The notes beneath the pieces were generated by a model. It ran no database searches, was not told where the DNA came from, and was given only the letters and a program-made list of their open reading frames with translations. From the NCBI GenBank assembly GCA_913776965.1, contig CAJYQL010000084.1:24316-88315 (forward strand): a DNA stretch of 64,000 nt, written 5' to 3'. Both the position numbers and the translations under genes were made by a program. Position 1 is the first letter of the stretch. Every line of letters starts with the position of its first letter. This DNA comes from an uncultured Xylophilus sp. (GTDB taxonomy: Bacteria > Pseudomonadota > Gammaproteobacteria > Burkholderiales > Burkholderiaceae_C). Below are positions 9,361 to 18,273 of this stretch, in pieces.

Positions 9361-10229
9361 GCGCATCCCTGCAACTGCAATCCGTCTCCCGCCACTTCGG
9401 CGGCCTGAAGGTGCTGCAGGACGTCAACCTGACGATCCCGCAGGGCGGCATCTTCGGCCTGATTGGGCCGAACGGCGCCGGCAAGACGACGGTGTTCAAC
9501 CTGATCACCGGTCTGCTGCCGGTCTCGGGCGGCACCATCACCTTCGACGGGCAGGACCTGGCCGGCCGCAAGCCGCACGAGATCACCCGGCTCGGGCTCG
9601 GCCGCACCTTCCAGAACATCCGGCTCTTCAAGGAAATGAGCCTGCTGCAGAACGTGATGGTCGGCATGCACGCCCACCTGCGCTACGGCGCGGGCGGCCT
9701 GCTGGCGAGCAGCGGCCGGTTCCGGTCCGAGGAGCAGCGGGCCCGCGACCGGGCACGCGAACTGCTGTCGTGGATGAAGCTCGACCACAAGGCCGAGGAG
9801 ACCGCCGACAACCTGTCGTACGGCGAGCAGCGCAAGCTGGAGCTCGCGCGGGCGCTGGCCACCGAGCCGAAGCTGCTGCTGCTCGACGAGCCGGTGGCCG
9901 GCATGAACAGCAGCGAGAAGACCGAGCTGATGCGCGAGATCCAGGCGATCAGTGCACGCGGCTACACCATTTTCATGATCGAGCACGACATGCGATTCGT
10001 CATGGGCCTGTGCCAGGAGATAGCCGTGCTGAACTTCGGCCGCATCATCGCGCAGGGCGGACCCGACGCGATCCGCAACGACCCGCAGGTGATCGAGGCC
10101 TACCTGGGCCGCGAGGACGACGAGCCGGAGGCCGCCGGCCCGCACGGCATCGTCACCGACGGCCAGCCGTCGGCGGTGGCGGCCGGCACGGTGCCGACCT
10201 CGGTGCCGCAACCGGGAGCGCCGTCATGA
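9357..10229 (+). CDS. livG: Branched-chain amino acid ABC transporter, ATPase LivG-type
   Basis: 290-residue ABC ATPase. Walker A is GPNGAGKTT (near residue 38), followed by the LivG-specific GLGRTFQNIRLF, the signature LSYGEQRKLE, Walker B LLLLDEPVAGM and the switch histidine in IEHDMRFVM. A roughly 30-residue Pro/Ala-rich tail after the BCA_ABC_TP C-terminal segment is longer than usual. It overlaps both livM and livF by 3-4 nt. Confidence 0.95.
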   Translation: MSASLQLQSVSRHFGGLKVLQDVNLTIPQGGIFGLIGPNGAGKTTVFNLITGLLPVSGGTITFDGQDLAGRKPHEITRLGLGRTFQNIRLFKEMSLLQNVMVGMHAHLRYGAGGLLASSGRFRSEEQRARDRARELLSWMKLDHKAEETADNLSYGEQRKLELARALATEPKLLLLDEPVAGMNSSEKTELMREIQAISARGYTIFMIEHDMRFVMGLCQEIAVLNFGRIIAQGGPDAIRNDPQVIEAYLGREDDEPEAAGPHGIVTDGQPSAVAAGTVPTSVPQPGAPS

Positions 10230-10951
10230 GCACTACCCCGTTGCTGAAGGTCGAGGGTCTGCAGGTCAATTTCGGCCATGTCCAGGCGGTCAAGGGCATC
10301 GACTTCGCCCTGCACGAAGGCCGGATCACCACGCTGGTCGGGGCCAACGGCGCCGGCAAGTCGACCACGCTGCTGGCGCTGTCGGGCCTGGTGAAGAAGG
10401 CGGCCGGCACGGTCACCTTCGACGGCCGCGACCTCACCGGCCTGGCGCCGCACCGCATCGTGCAGAGCGGCGTGGTGCAGGTCGCCGAGGGCCGCGCCAC
10501 GCTCACTACCCTCACGGTGCGCGAGAACCTGGAGCTCGGCGCCTACACCCGCAGCGACCGCGGCGAGCGGGCGAAGGACCTGGACTATGTCTACGGCCTG
10601 TTCCCACGGCTCGCCGAACGGGCCGACGGCCTGGCCGGCAACCTGTCGGGCGGCGAGCAGCAGATGCTCGCGATCGGCCGGGCGCTGATGGCGCGGCCGC
10701 GGGTGCTGCTGCTCGACGAGCCGTCGATGGGCCTGGCGCCGATCATCGTGCAGGACATCTTCCGCACGCTGCGCACCATCAACCAGGCCGGCCTGACGAT
10801 CTTCCTGGTCGAGCAGAACGTACGGCAGGCGCTGAAGATCGCCGACTACGGCTACGTGATCGAGACCGGCAGGATCGTGCTGGCCGACAGCGGTGCGGCC
10901 CTGCTCGGCAATCCGAAGGTGCAGGAGGCGTACCTGGGCAGCGGCCACTGA
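10226..10951 (+). CDS. livF: Branched-chain amino acid ABC transporter, ATPase LivF-type
   Basis: 241-residue ABC ATPase, the second nucleotide-binding subunit. Walker A GANGAGKST, VPEGR-like segment (here VAEGRATLTTLTV), signature LSGGEQQMLAIGRAL, Walker B LLLLDEPSMGLAP and VEQNVRQAL identify LivF. The start at 10226 overlaps the livG stop (ATGA). The TGA begins repeat copy 3 and the operon terminator. Confidence 0.95.
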   Translation: MSTTPLLKVEGLQVNFGHVQAVKGIDFALHEGRITTLVGANGAGKSTTLLALSGLVKKAAGTVTFDGRDLTGLAPHRIVQSGVVQVAEGRATLTTLTVRENLELGAYTRSDRGERAKDLDYVYGLFPRLAERADGLAGNLSGGEQQMLAIGRALMARPRVLLLDEPSMGLAPIIVQDIFRTLRTINQAGLTIFLVEQNVRQALKIADYGYVIETGRIVLADSGAALLGNPKVQEAYLGSGH

Positions 10952-11007
10952 CGCTCCCAAAACCATAGCGGCTCACGCAGGTCCCGCCTGCGTGAGCCGC
11001 TTTTTTT
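10949..11007 (+). repeat. Dispersed repeat copy 3, remodelled around a terminator
   Basis: The livF stop context TGACGCTCCC then AAAACCATAGC matches the left end of copy 1. The right half differs and is replaced by the terminator stem, although it still contains CACGCAGG and the arms read as a palindrome. Confidence 0.55.
10968..11007. terminator. Intrinsic terminator of the livHMGF operon
   Basis: A 14-bp perfect stem (10968-10981 with 10987-11000, GCGGCTCACGCAGG) with a 5-nt loop is followed by seven T. It may also help stop tatC transcripts coming from the other side, although the left flank is only weakly A-rich. Confidence 0.9.
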
Positions 11008-11023
11008 ATGCCTGGAATTAGGT

Positions 11024-11818
11024 TCAGGAAGCGCTGTCGGCCGGTGCCGCCGCGTCCTCGGGCGCCTTGGTGTGCTTGATGAAGATCCGCGCCGCCCAGA
11101 TGCCCACCTCGTACAGGATGCACATCGGGATCGCCAGCGACAGCTGCGACACCACGTCCGGCGGCGTGACGATCGCCGCGATGATGAAGGCGCCGACGAT
11201 GAAATAGCCGCGGAACGCCTTCAGCTTCTCGATGCTGACGATGCCGAGTCGTGCCAGCACCACCACCGCGATCGGCACCTCGAACGCGATGCCGAAGGCG
11301 AGGAACATGGTCAGCACGAAGCTCAGGTATTCCTCGATGTCCGGCGCCGGCGTGATGCTCTTGGGCGCGAAGCTCTGGATGAAGGCGAACACCTTGCCGA
11401 AGACGAAGAAGTAGCAGAACGCCACGCCGATGAAGAACAGCACGGTGGACGACACCACCAGCGGCATCACCAGCTTCTTCTCGTGCGAATACAGGCCCGG
11501 CGCGACGAAGGCCCAGACCTGGTAGAGCACCACCGGCAGCGCCATCAGGAAGGCCGCCATGAACAGGATCTTCAGCGGCACCATGAACGGCGAGATCACC
11601 GAGGTGGCGATCAGCGTGGCGCCGGCTGGCAGGTGCTGGACCAGCGGTGCGGCCAGCAGGTCGTAGAGCGGCCCGGGGCCGGGGTAGAAGAACAGGGCAC
11701 CGGCGCAGACGGCCACGGCGATCAGCGCCTTGACCAGCCGGTCGCGCAGCTCCATGAGGTGCTCGACGAAAGGCTGTTCGGTGCCGGCGAGTTCGTCGTC
11801 GCGTGAGGATTCGGACAT
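11024..11818 (-). CDS. tatC: Sec-independent protein translocase TatC
   Basis: Core receptor of the twin-arginine translocase, 264 aa with six transmembrane helices. The N-terminus carries the conserved PFVEHLMELRDRLVKA motif that recognises the signal peptide; FEVPIAVVVLARLGIVS is the conserved mid-protein segment. It follows tatB by 55 nt and ends the tatABC operon. Likely clients in this window are MsrP and the Rieske protein. Confidence 0.97.
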   Translation of the reverse strand: MSESSRDDELAGTEQPFVEHLMELRDRLVKALIAVAVCAGALFFYPGPGPLYDLLAAPLVQHLPAGATLIATSVISPFMVPLKILFMAAFLMALPVVLYQVWAFVAPGLYSHEKKLVMPLVVSSTVLFFIGVAFCYFFVFGKVFAFIQSFAPKSITPAPDIEEYLSFVLTMFLAFGIAFEVPIAVVVLARLGIVSIEKLKAFRGYFIVGAFIIAAIVTPPDVVSQLSLAIPMCILYEVGIWAARIFIKHTKAPEDAAAPADSAS

Positions 11819-11873
11819 GGGGCGGGAGGTGCGCGCGGCGTGGCCACGGGGCCCGCGCCGATGGGAAAAAGGA

Positions 11874-12353
11874 TCAGGAGGCCTTGCGGGGGCGGTAGCG
11901 GGCCACGCGGGCGGCGCCCGACAGGGCCTTGGTGCGGATGCCGTTGCGGGCCTTGTACCACTGCGGCGTGGCGCCCTGCTTCAGCCGCCAATTCTTCCGC
12001 GGATGGCGGTATTCAGGATAGGTCACCGGCGCCACGAAGGATTCGCCGGCCGTCGTGGTCGATTCCGAAGCGCCAACGTCGGTGGACGACCAGCTCTTCT
12101 CGAAGTCGCTCGCATGGGTCTGGACCGAGGCGTGCACGTCGCGTGCGGCGCCTTCCATCGTGTCCTTCATCTTGCGCAGCTCGTCGAGCTCCATCGACCG
12201 GTTGACTTCGGCCTTGACGTCGGCGACGTAGCGCTGCGCCTTGCCAAGCAGCGTGCCGACCGTGCGGGCGACCTTCGGCAGCTTCTCCGGGCCGATGACG
12301 ATCAGCGCCACCGCGCCGATCAGCGCCATCTTCGAGAGACCGATGTCGATCAC
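11874..12353 (-). CDS. tatB: Sec-independent protein translocase TatB
   Basis: 159-residue single-helix Tat component. The N-terminus reads [20 protein letters not shown] followed by GPEKLP, the usual TatB helix and hinge, then an amphipathic helix and a polar, variable tail. Start: GTG at 12353, with GGAG about 8 nt upstream and IDIGLSK being the normal TatB beginning; the first downstream ATG would cut the helix. It lies 28 nt from tatA. Confidence 0.93.
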   Translation of the reverse strand: MIDIGLSKMALIGAVALIVIGPEKLPKVARTVGTLLGKAQRYVADVKAEVNRSMELDELRKMKDTMEGAARDVHASVQTHASDFEKSWSSTDVGASESTTTAGESFVAPVTYPEYRHPRKNWRLKQGATPQWYKARNGIRTKALSGAARVARYRPRKAS

Positions 12354-12381
12354 GTGCCGGACTCCGCCTGGGTCTGCCGCA

Positions 12382-12621
12382 TCACGAGCGGTTCTTGGCC
12401 TCGACGTCGATCGGCGCCTTGTCCACCGTCGCCTGCGTGTGGGCGACCGGTGCGACCGGCACTTCGGGCTTGGCATCGGCCGAACCGTCCTTCATGCCGT
12501 CCTTGAAGCCCTTCACGGCGCCGCCCAGGTCGGAACCCATGTTCTTGAGCTTCTTGGTGCCGAACACCATGACCACGATCAGCAGCACGATCAGCCAGTG
12601 CCAGATGGAAAACGAACCCAT
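12382..12621 (-). CDS. tatA: Sec-independent protein translocase TatA
   Basis: 79-residue pore-forming Tat subunit. [20 protein letters not shown] is the membrane helix, followed by [13 protein letters not shown], the hinge and amphipathic helix, then an acidic/polar tail. A clear AGGAG lies 6-7 nt before the ATG. First gene of tatABC. Confidence 0.96.
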   Translation of the reverse strand: MGSFSIWHWLIVLLIVVMVFGTKKLKNMGSDLGGAVKGFKDGMKDGSADAKPEVPVAPVAHTQATVDKAPIDVEAKNRS

Positions 12622-12647
12622 GGATCTCTCCTAACGTAGGGGTGGTG

Positions 12648-12653
12648 ATTCTA
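12648..12653 (-). promoter_or_regulatory. Predicted -10 box of tatABC
   Basis: Minus-strand TAGAAT 26 nt upstream of the tatA ATG, in the 69-nt gap after hinT. It suggests tatABC can be expressed independently of the his genes upstream. The -35 region is poor. Confidence 0.45.
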
Positions 12654-12690
12654 GGGCGCCGCCATGCCGCGGCCGCCCGTCCGGGCAGTA

Positions 12691-13050
12691 TTACCCCTTG
12701 GCCCAGGGGCGCGGGCCGCCCATGACATGCACATGGAGATGGTGGACCTCCTGCCCGCCCTCGTCGCCGGTGTTCACCACGACCCGGAAGCCGCCGTGGG
12801 GATAGGGGTTGCAGCCCTGCTCCAGCGCCAGCTTCGGCGCCAGCACCAGGATGCGGCCGAGCAGCGCCTGGTGCGCCTCGGTCGCCTGCGCGAGGGACGG
12901 GATGTGCGCCTTCGGCACGATCAGGAAATGCACCGGCGCATGCGGGTGGATGTCGTGGAAGGCGTAGAGCTCGTCGTCCTCGTAGACCTTGCGCGACGGG
13001 ATCTGCCCCGCTATGAGCTTGCAGAAGATGCAGTTCGGATCAGAGGACAC
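12691..13050 (-). CDS. hinT: HIT-family nucleotide hydrolase (HinT-like)
   Basis: 119-residue purine nucleoside phosphoramidase-type protein. It has CIFCKLIAGQIPSRKVYEDD at the start, DIHPHAPVHFLIVPKAHI in the middle and the histidine triad HHLHVHVMGG near the C-terminus. It overlaps the preceding membrane-protein gene by 11 nt. The position at the end of the his cluster is common in betaproteobacteria. Confidence 0.93.
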   Translation of the reverse strand: MSSDPNCIFCKLIAGQIPSRKVYEDDELYAFHDIHPHAPVHFLIVPKAHIPSLAQATEAHQALLGRILVLAPKLALEQGCNPYPHGGFRVVVNTGDEGGQEVHHLHVHVMGGPRPWAKG

Positions 13051-13465
13051 GCGACGCCTCCACGGGCTGGTGGCGGTTCATCCGCACCATGCCGAGCACG
13101 ATGCGATAGAGGAACCAGATCGAGATGACCCCCCAGGCGATCCAGCCGGGGGCGATGAGCAGCAGCCACAGCGGCGCGGTCAGGATGTAGAGCACCGCGG
13201 CCCAGAGCACCGACCGGATCCGCCAGCGGAAGTGCGAGGCCTGCCAAGTGCCTTCGGCATCGCCGCGCTTGACCAGGTCGAGCACCAGCGCCACCAGCAG
13301 CACCGCGATGGAGACCTGTGCACCCGGAATGACGGCTGCGACGGCCACGACGAGGTGCAGCAGGTAGCTGATCCAGCCGACGGTCAGCAGCGACTGGTCG
13401 GCAGCGGCATAGGGCGGCGGCACCTGCGGCGGTGCGGCGAGCGGCGGGCGGTCGTCGGGGTGCAT
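13040..13465 (-). CDS. Small membrane protein, DUF4870-like
   Basis: 141 aa, function unknown. A Pro-rich N-terminus (residues 1-22) is followed by two or three hydrophobic segments (about 28-58, 82-125) and a short basic tail. The pattern GWISYLLHL...W...Y...R.V.GM resembles the DUF4870/Tic20-like family of small membrane proteins. The ATG at 13465 starts the conserved-looking part; longer frames run antisense into hisE. It sits between hisE and hinT in the same direction. Confidence 0.7.
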   Translation of the reverse strand: MHPDDRPPLAAPPQVPPPYAAADQSLLTVGWISYLLHLVVAVAAVIPGAQVSIAVLLVALVLDLVKRGDAEGTWQASHFRWRIRSVLWAAVLYILTAPLWLLLIAPGWIAWGVISIWFLYRIVLGMVRMNRHQPVEASRVL

Positions 13466-13518
13466 CGGTGCGGGCTCCTTTCGGCGGTTGATCAAGCGCT
13501 GAGGCGGGATGTGCGGAT

Positions 13519-13917
13519 TCAGCGCGGCGTTTCGGCGGCGGCACGCTCCTGCGCCTTGCGCAGGGCCTTTTCCTCGATGCCGCTGGTGCCGGCACGGCGC
13601 TCCAGTTCGGCGATCACGTCGGCCGGCGACAGCCCGTAATGGGCCAGCGCGACCATCGAGTGGAACCACAGGTCGGCGACCTCGTAGACGATCTTGCCGG
13701 CGTCGCCGCCGTGGTCGGCGTCCTTGGCGGCCATCACCACCTCGGTCGCCTCCTCGCCGATCTTCTTCAGGAACGCGTCCGGGCCCTTGTGCAGCAGGCG
13801 GGCGACATAGCTGCTGTCGGGGTCGCCGCCGCGGCCGGGCTTGCGGCTCTCGATCGTCGCGGCCAAGCGCGCCAGCGCATCCTGGGACAGGGGGGAAACA
13901 TCGCTCATGCCGGTCAT
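13519..13917 (-). CDS. hisE: Phosphoribosyl-ATP pyrophosphatase
   Basis: Second step of histidine synthesis (PR-ATP to PR-AMP). The 132-residue product has the MazG-like fold signature: [31 protein letters not shown] and [14 protein letters not shown], with the acidic metal-binding residues. The ATG at 13917 overlaps the hisI stop (ATGA); a second ATG at 13908 is equally possible (129 aa). hisI and hisE are separate genes here, as usual in betaproteobacteria. Confidence 0.93.
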   Translation of the reverse strand: MTGMSDVSPLSQDALARLAATIESRKPGRGGDPDSSYVARLLHKGPDAFLKKIGEEATEVVMAAKDADHGGDAGKIVYEVADLWFHSMVALAHYGLSPADVIAELERRAGTSGIEEKALRKAQERAAAETPR

Positions 13918-14303
13918 TTGTAGATGGATTCGGGATCTTTCAACACCGGATCGACCGGCGTCCAGGCGCCATCCTGCAGCACGCTGTAGAAACAGCTGTG
14001 ACGGCCGGTATGGCAGGCGATGCCGGGCGTGTGCCCCTGCTGGGTCACTTTGAGCAGCACCACGTCGTTGTCGCAGTCGAGCCGGATCTCGTGCACCGTC
14101 TGCACATGGCCCGAGTCCTCGCCCTTGAACCACAGCCGGTTGCGCGACCGGCTGAAATAAACCGCCCGCTGCAGCTCCGCGGTCTTCGCGAGCGCCTCGC
14201 GGTTCATCCAGGCGAACATCAGGACATCGTTGCTGCCCTGCTCCTGCGCGATCACGGGCACCAGCCCCTGCGCATCCCATTTCACGTCGTCGAGCCAAGT
14301 CAT
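13914..14303 (-). CDS. hisI: Phosphoribosyl-AMP cyclohydrolase
   Basis: Third step of histidine synthesis, opening the purine ring of PR-AMP. 129 aa. The zinc/magnesium ligands are visible in [13 protein letters not shown] (Cys, three Asp-type ligands) and in the [13 protein letters not shown] segment. FAWMNREAL and [14 protein letters not shown] are family hallmarks. A 101-nt spacer separates it from hisF upstream; I see GC-rich palindromic sequence there but no clear element. Confidence 0.96.
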   Translation of the reverse strand: MTWLDDVKWDAQGLVPVIAQEQGSNDVLMFAWMNREALAKTAELQRAVYFSRSRNRLWFKGEDSGHVQTVHEIRLDCDNDVVLLKVTQQGHTPGIACHTGRHSCFYSVLQDGAWTPVDPVLKDPESIYK

Positions 14304-14404
14304 GCGGCGATTGTCCGCGAACTGGAACAGGCGGCCCGCTGACCCTGCCTTCCCGCGAGATGCCGCGGATCCGGCTGTGCCGGGCCGCCCCGGCCGGGGG
14401 CGAG

Positions 14405-15184
14405 TTAAAGCCTGACGGGGATGCCCCGCTCCGCCATGCGGGCCTTGGCCTCGCCGACCGTGTGCTGGCCATAGTGGAAGATGCTGGCCGCCAGCACCGC
14501 GTCGGCGCCGCCCTGCTGCACGCCGTCGGCCAGATGGTCGACGTTGCCGACGCCGCCGGAGGCGATCACCGGCACCGGCACCGCATCGGCCACCGCCCGG
14601 GTGAGGGCCAGGTCGAAGCCGATCTTGGTGCCGTCGCGGTCCATGCTGGTTAGCAGGATCTCGCCGGCGCCCATCTGCGCCATGCGCGTGGCCCAGGCGA
14701 CCGCATCGAGGCCGGTGTTCTTGCGGCCGCCGTGGCTGTAGACGTCCCAGCCCGCGCCGCGGGCTTCGGCATCCTCGCCGGTGCGGCGCTTGGCGTCGAT
14801 CGCGACGACGATGCACTGCGCGCCGTAGCGGGCCGATGCGTCGGCGATCACCTGCGGGTTCGCGATCGCGGCCGAATTGAAGCGGGTCTTGTCGGCGCCG
14901 GCGTTCAGCAGCCGGCGCACGTCCTCGACCGTGCGCACGCCGCCGGCGACGGTCAGCGGGATGAACACTTTCGACGCGACCGCCTCGATGATCGGCAGGA
15001 TCAGGTCGCGCTCGTCGCTGGTGGCGGTGATGTCGAGGAAGGTGAGTTCGTCGGCGCCCTGGTCGTTGTAGCGGGCGGCGATCTCCACCGGATCGCCGGC
15101 GTCGCGCAGTTCGAGGAAGTTGACGCCCTTGACGACGCGGCCGCCGGTGACGTCGAGGCAGGGAATGATGCGTTTGGCGAGCAT
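14405..15184 (-). CDS. hisF: Imidazole glycerol phosphate synthase, cyclase subunit
   Basis: 259-residue (beta/alpha)8 barrel that, with HisH, forms IGP and AICAR. Catalytic Asp in [15 protein letters not shown] (about residue 11) and in [14 protein letters not shown] (about 130); phosphate-binding loops VAGGVRT and ASGGVGN. Start at 15184 (MLAKRIIPC) is the standard N-terminus. HisH is encoded at 16927-17583. Confidence 0.97.
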   Translation of the reverse strand: MLAKRIIPCLDVTGGRVVKGVNFLELRDAGDPVEIAARYNDQGADELTFLDITATSDERDLILPIIEAVASKVFIPLTVAGGVRTVEDVRRLLNAGADKTRFNSAAIANPQVIADASARYGAQCIVVAIDAKRRTGEDAEARGAGWDVYSHGGRKNTGLDAVAWATRMAQMGAGEILLTSMDRDGTKIGFDLALTRAVADAVPVPVIASGGVGNVDHLADGVQQGGADAVLAASIFHYGQHTVGEAKARMAERGIPVRL

Positions 15185-15248
15185 GGCGGTCGGGCCGGAG
15201 GGCCGGTCGGTGTCGGTGGAAAAGAAAAGGAACGCGCCGCGGCCGGCG

Positions 15249-16136
15249 TCAGGCGGGCAGCACCCGCAGCCGCTGGGCGCCCTGCCAGGCGTCGCCGGGT
15301 GCGAGCCGGGCCGGCGTGTCGATCGCCGCGGCCTCGACGCAAAGCATGTCCCGCCAGCCGTCGGGCGGCATGTCGGCCAGGCGCGCGCAGAGGTCGGGGC
15401 CGGGATTCCAGACGACGGTTTCGGTGAAGACCGGGTCCTGCGCGATCTCCAGCGTGCCACGCGGCTCGGCCATGCGCAGCGGTGCGCGGCGGGCAGCGTG
15501 GACGCGGTCGGTCTCGGTGCCGAAGCCGAGCGGCTCGGCGGCGCGGGCCGGTTCGGCCGCATGGCGCACGTCGCGCACCGCATCCCAGAAGGCTGCGCCG
15601 CCCAGGCCGTGCAGCCGGGTTGCGCAGACGTCGGCGGTGCGCAGGTAGCTGTGCAGCGCGAGGGTGAAATCGAACGCATCGGCGCCGGTGTTGCACACGT
15701 GGAAGGCGATCTCGAGGCTGCTGGGCGCGAGCGTGACCGTCAGCCGAGCTGCGAAGCCGTGCGGCCACAGGGCGCGGGTGGCGTCGCTGTCGTGCAGGAC
15801 GAAGACGGCGCGGGCGGCATCGTCCGGCAGGTCGGCCACCGCATCCTCGGGCGCCAGCGTCCACGGCAGGTTGCGTGCAAAGCCGTGCTTCGGCAGCGGG
15901 CCGCGCTGATTGAACTGCGGGAAGCACACCGGCACGCCGCCGCGGATCGCGGCCTGGCCGTCGAACACCGCGCGCGGGCTGAGGTACAGGCGCTCGGCGC
16001 CGTCGGCGGTGGTCCAGGACAGCACCTGGGCGCCGTGCAATGCGACGGTGGCGGTGTCGCCTGCGGGCAGCGCGAGCCGGATGCAGGGCTGGCCGTGCAG
16101 CGTGACGGCCGTCGGGGTCGTCGAGGGGGGCGGCAC
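15249..16136 (-). CDS. D-hexose-6-phosphate mutarotase / aldose 1-epimerase family (YeaD-like)
   Basis: 295-residue galactose-mutarotase-like protein. Family marks: [20 protein letters not shown] with the following HGFAR (catalytic His), HSYLRT, and a late Glu in CVEAAAI as candidate general base. It probably interconverts anomers of hexose 6-phosphates. Position is the odd part: it lies between hisA (9 nt) and hisF (64 nt), in the same direction, so it should be co-transcribed with histidine genes although it has no known role there. Confidence 0.85.
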   Translation of the reverse strand: MPPPSTTPTAVTLHGQPCIRLALPAGDTATVALHGAQVLSWTTADGAERLYLSPRAVFDGQAAIRGGVPVCFPQFNQRGPLPKHGFARNLPWTLAPEDAVADLPDDAARAVFVLHDSDATRALWPHGFAARLTVTLAPSSLEIAFHVCNTGADAFDFTLALHSYLRTADVCATRLHGLGGAAFWDAVRDVRHAAEPARAAEPLGFGTETDRVHAARRAPLRMAEPRGTLEIAQDPVFTETVVWNPGPDLCARLADMPPDGWRDMLCVEAAAIDTPARLAPGDAWQGAQRLRVLPA

Positions 16137-16145
16137 CGACGCCGC

Positions 16146-16886
16146 CTAGCCGGCGAGTTCGTCGGCGCGCGCCTGGGCGGCCGCGAAATCCAGGTCGCCC
16201 GAGTAGATCGCGCGGCCGCAGATCACGCCTTCGACGCCTTCCGATTCGACCGCGCACAGGCCGTCGATGTCGGCCATGTTGGACAGGCCGCCCGAGGCGA
16301 TCACCGGAATGGTGAGTGCCTGCGCGAGCTTGACGGTCGCGTCGATGTTGATGCCCGACAGCATGCCGTCGCGGCCGATGTCGGTGTAGATGATCGACTC
16401 GACGCCCCAGTCCTCGAACTTCTTGGCCAGGTCGACCACCTCGTGGCCGGTGAGCTTGCTCCAGCCGTCGGTGGCGACCTTGCCGTCCTTGGCGTCGAGG
16501 CCGACGATGATGTGGCCGCCGAAGGCGCTGCAGGCGTCCTTCAGGAAGCCGGGGTTCTTCACCGCGGCGGTGCCGATGATCACGTAGCGCAGGCCGCCGT
16601 CGATGTACTTCTCGATCGTGTCGAGGTCGCGGATGCCGCCGCCGAGCTGTACCGGGATGTCGTCGCCGACGGCCTTCAGGATCGACTTGATCGCCGCGGC
16701 GTTCTGGGGCTTGCCGGCGAAGGCGCCGTTCAGGTCCACCAGGTGCAGGCGGCGGGCGCCCTGCTCCACCCACTTCAGGGCCATCGCGGCCGGGTCTTCG
16801 CCGAAGGTGGTCGATTGGTCCATGTCGCCTTGCTTGAGGCGGACGCAGTGACCGTCTTTCAGGTCGATCGCAGGAATGAGGAGCAT
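16146..16886 (-). CDS. hisA: ProFAR isomerase
   Basis: 246-residue (beta/alpha)8 barrel catalysing the Amadori rearrangement in histidine synthesis. Catalytic Asp residues in [12 protein letters not shown] (residue 8) and [12 protein letters not shown] (about 129); phosphate loops LGGGIRD and ASGGLSN. Start ATG at 16886 ([10 protein letters not shown]) with GAGGAG-like sequence just upstream on the coding strand. Confidence 0.97.
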   Translation of the reverse strand: MLLIPAIDLKDGHCVRLKQGDMDQSTTFGEDPAAMALKWVEQGARRLHLVDLNGAFAGKPQNAAAIKSILKAVGDDIPVQLGGGIRDLDTIEKYIDGGLRYVIIGTAAVKNPGFLKDACSAFGGHIIVGLDAKDGKVATDGWSKLTGHEVVDLAKKFEDWGVESIIYTDIGRDGMLSGINIDATVKLAQALTIPVIASGGLSNMADIDGLCAVESEGVEGVICGRAIYSGDLDFAAAQARADELAG

Positions 16887-16926
16887 GGTTGCCGAAGCCA
16901 GCAGTGGAACGGGTGGGGAGAAAGAA

Positions 16927-17583
16927 TCAGGGATTCCAGGAGAGGAAATTGCGGTAGAGCGCGAGGCCCTGCGCGGCGCTCTTTTCCGGGTGGAACTGCG
17001 TCGCAAAAATGTTATCGCGGGCGATGGCCGCGGTAAAGCGCGCACCGTAGTCGGCTTCGCCCACGCTGTGGCGGGTGTGGGTCGGGCGCGCGTAGAAGCT
17101 GTGCACGAAATAGAAGTACGCGTCGTCGGGCACGCCCTGCCAGACCGGGTGGGGCTGCGCCTGGCGCACCTGGTTCCAGCCCATCTGCGGCACCTTGAAC
17201 CGGCTGCCGTCGGCCTGCGTGCGGCCGGCGAGGTCGAACTTCACCACCTCGCCGGGGATCAGGCCGAGGCCGTCGGTCGGGCCTTCGGCGCTGCGGTCGA
17301 GCAGCATCTGCATGCCGACGCAGACGCCGAAGAGCGGCTTCTGCGCCGCGGCTTCCAGCACCGAGGCCTGCAGGCCGGAGTCGGCCAGCTCGCGCATGCA
17401 GTCGGGCATGGCGCCCTGGCCGGGCAGCACCACGCGGTCGGCGGCGCGCACGTCCTCGGGATTGCCGGTGACGACCACGGTCCAGCCGGTGCCGGCGGCA
17501 GCGGCCTGCACCGCCTGCGAGACCGAGCGCAGGTTGCCCATGCCGTAGTCGACCACGGCGACGATCTTTGCTCCGTTATTCAT
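16927..17583 (-). CDS. hisH: Imidazole glycerol phosphate synthase, glutaminase subunit
   Basis: 218-residue class I glutamine amidotransferase that feeds ammonia to HisF. Nucleophile Cys in GVCVGMQML (about residue 82), catalytic His/Glu in FHPEKS. The conserved start [11 protein letters not shown] begins at about residue 10. Oddity: the ATG and first codons (MNNGAK) coincide with the left end of repeat copy 4, so the repeat may have supplied the present start codon. A downstream GTG-type start is not obvious. Confidence 0.95.
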   Translation of the reverse strand: MNNGAKIVAVVDYGMGNLRSVSQAVQAAAAGTGWTVVVTGNPEDVRAADRVVLPGQGAMPDCMRELADSGLQASVLEAAAQKPLFGVCVGMQMLLDRSAEGPTDGLGLIPGEVVKFDLAGRTQADGSRFKVPQMGWNQVRQAQPHPVWQGVPDDAYFYFVHSFYARPTHTRHSVGEADYGARFTAAIARDNIFATQFHPEKSAAQGLALYRNFLSWNP

Positions 17584-17629
17584 AGCTGACTGCGCAGGCG
17601 GGACGGGCGCTGGAGACGTTTTTTCGCAT
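17570..17629 (+). repeat. Dispersed hairpin repeat, copy 4
   Basis: GCTCCGTTATTCATAGCTGA, then CTGCGCAGGCGGGACGGGCG and CTGGAGACG: near-identical core to copy 1. It spans the hisB-hisH junction and provides the hisH start (CAT at 17581-17583 on the plus strand). It interrupts a run of otherwise tightly spaced his genes. Confidence 0.78.
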
Positions 17630-17634
17630 GATCT

Positions 17635-18273
17635 CTACAGCGAGCCCTTGGTGGACGGGATCACCCCGGCCGAACGCGGGTCGCGCTCCAGCGCGGCGCG
17701 CAGCGCGCGGGCAAAGGCCTTGAACACCGTCTCGCACTGGTGGTGGGCGTTGATGCCCTTCAGGTTGTCGATGTGCAGCGTCACGCCGGCGTGGTTGGAG
17801 AAGCCCTGGAAGAACTTGTAGACCAGCTGGGTGTCCAGCGTGCCGATCATCCCGGCGGTGAACGGGATGTGCAGGTGCAGGCCGGGCCGGCCGGAGAAGT
17901 CGATCACCACCCGCGACAGCGCCTCGTCGAGCGGCACGTAGGCATGGCCGTAGCGGCGGATGCCCTTCTTGTCGCCGACCGCCTTGGCGAAGGCCTGGCC
18001 GAGCGTGATGCCGACATCTTCCACCGTGTGGTGGCCGTCGATGTAGAGGTCGCCGTCGGCGCGGATGTCGAGGTCGATCAGCCCGTGGCGGGCGATCTGG
18101 TCGAGCATGTGGTCGAAGAACCCGATGCCGGTCGCGAGCGTCGCGCGGCCGGTGCCGTCCAAGTTGATCCGGACGGTGATCTTGGTTTCGGCGGTGTTGC
18201 GGCTGACCTCGGCGGTGCGGTCGGCGTTCGGGTCAGCCGGGGCATCGCTGCCGGCGGGAAGGGCGGTGGTCAT
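17635..18273 (-). CDS. hisB: Imidazoleglycerol-phosphate dehydratase
   Basis: 212-residue monofunctional enzyme (no HisB phosphatase domain). Metal-binding motifs: [40 protein letters not shown] and [12 protein letters not shown]. The first 27 residues are a low-complexity Asp/Ala-rich leader longer than usual; a later start is possible but none has a better context. It overlaps hisC by 4 nt (ATGA). The histidinol-phosphatase needed by the pathway is not in this window. Confidence 0.95.
   Translation of the reverse strand: MTTALPAGSDAPADPNADRTAEVSRNTAETKITVRINLDGTGRATLATGIGFFDHMLDQIARHGLIDLDIRADGDLYIDGHHTVEDVGITLGQAFAKAVGDKKGIRRYGHAYVPLDEALSRVVIDFSGRPGLHLHIPFTAGMIGTLDTQLVYKFFQGFSNHAGVTLHIDNLKGINAHHQCETVFKAFARALRAALERDPRSAGVIPSTKGSL

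Noticed and set aside
14304-14404. Possible regulatory element between hisI and hisF
   Set aside because: Only GC-rich palindromic runs such as CCCCGGCCGGGG are visible; such sequence is expected at this GC content.
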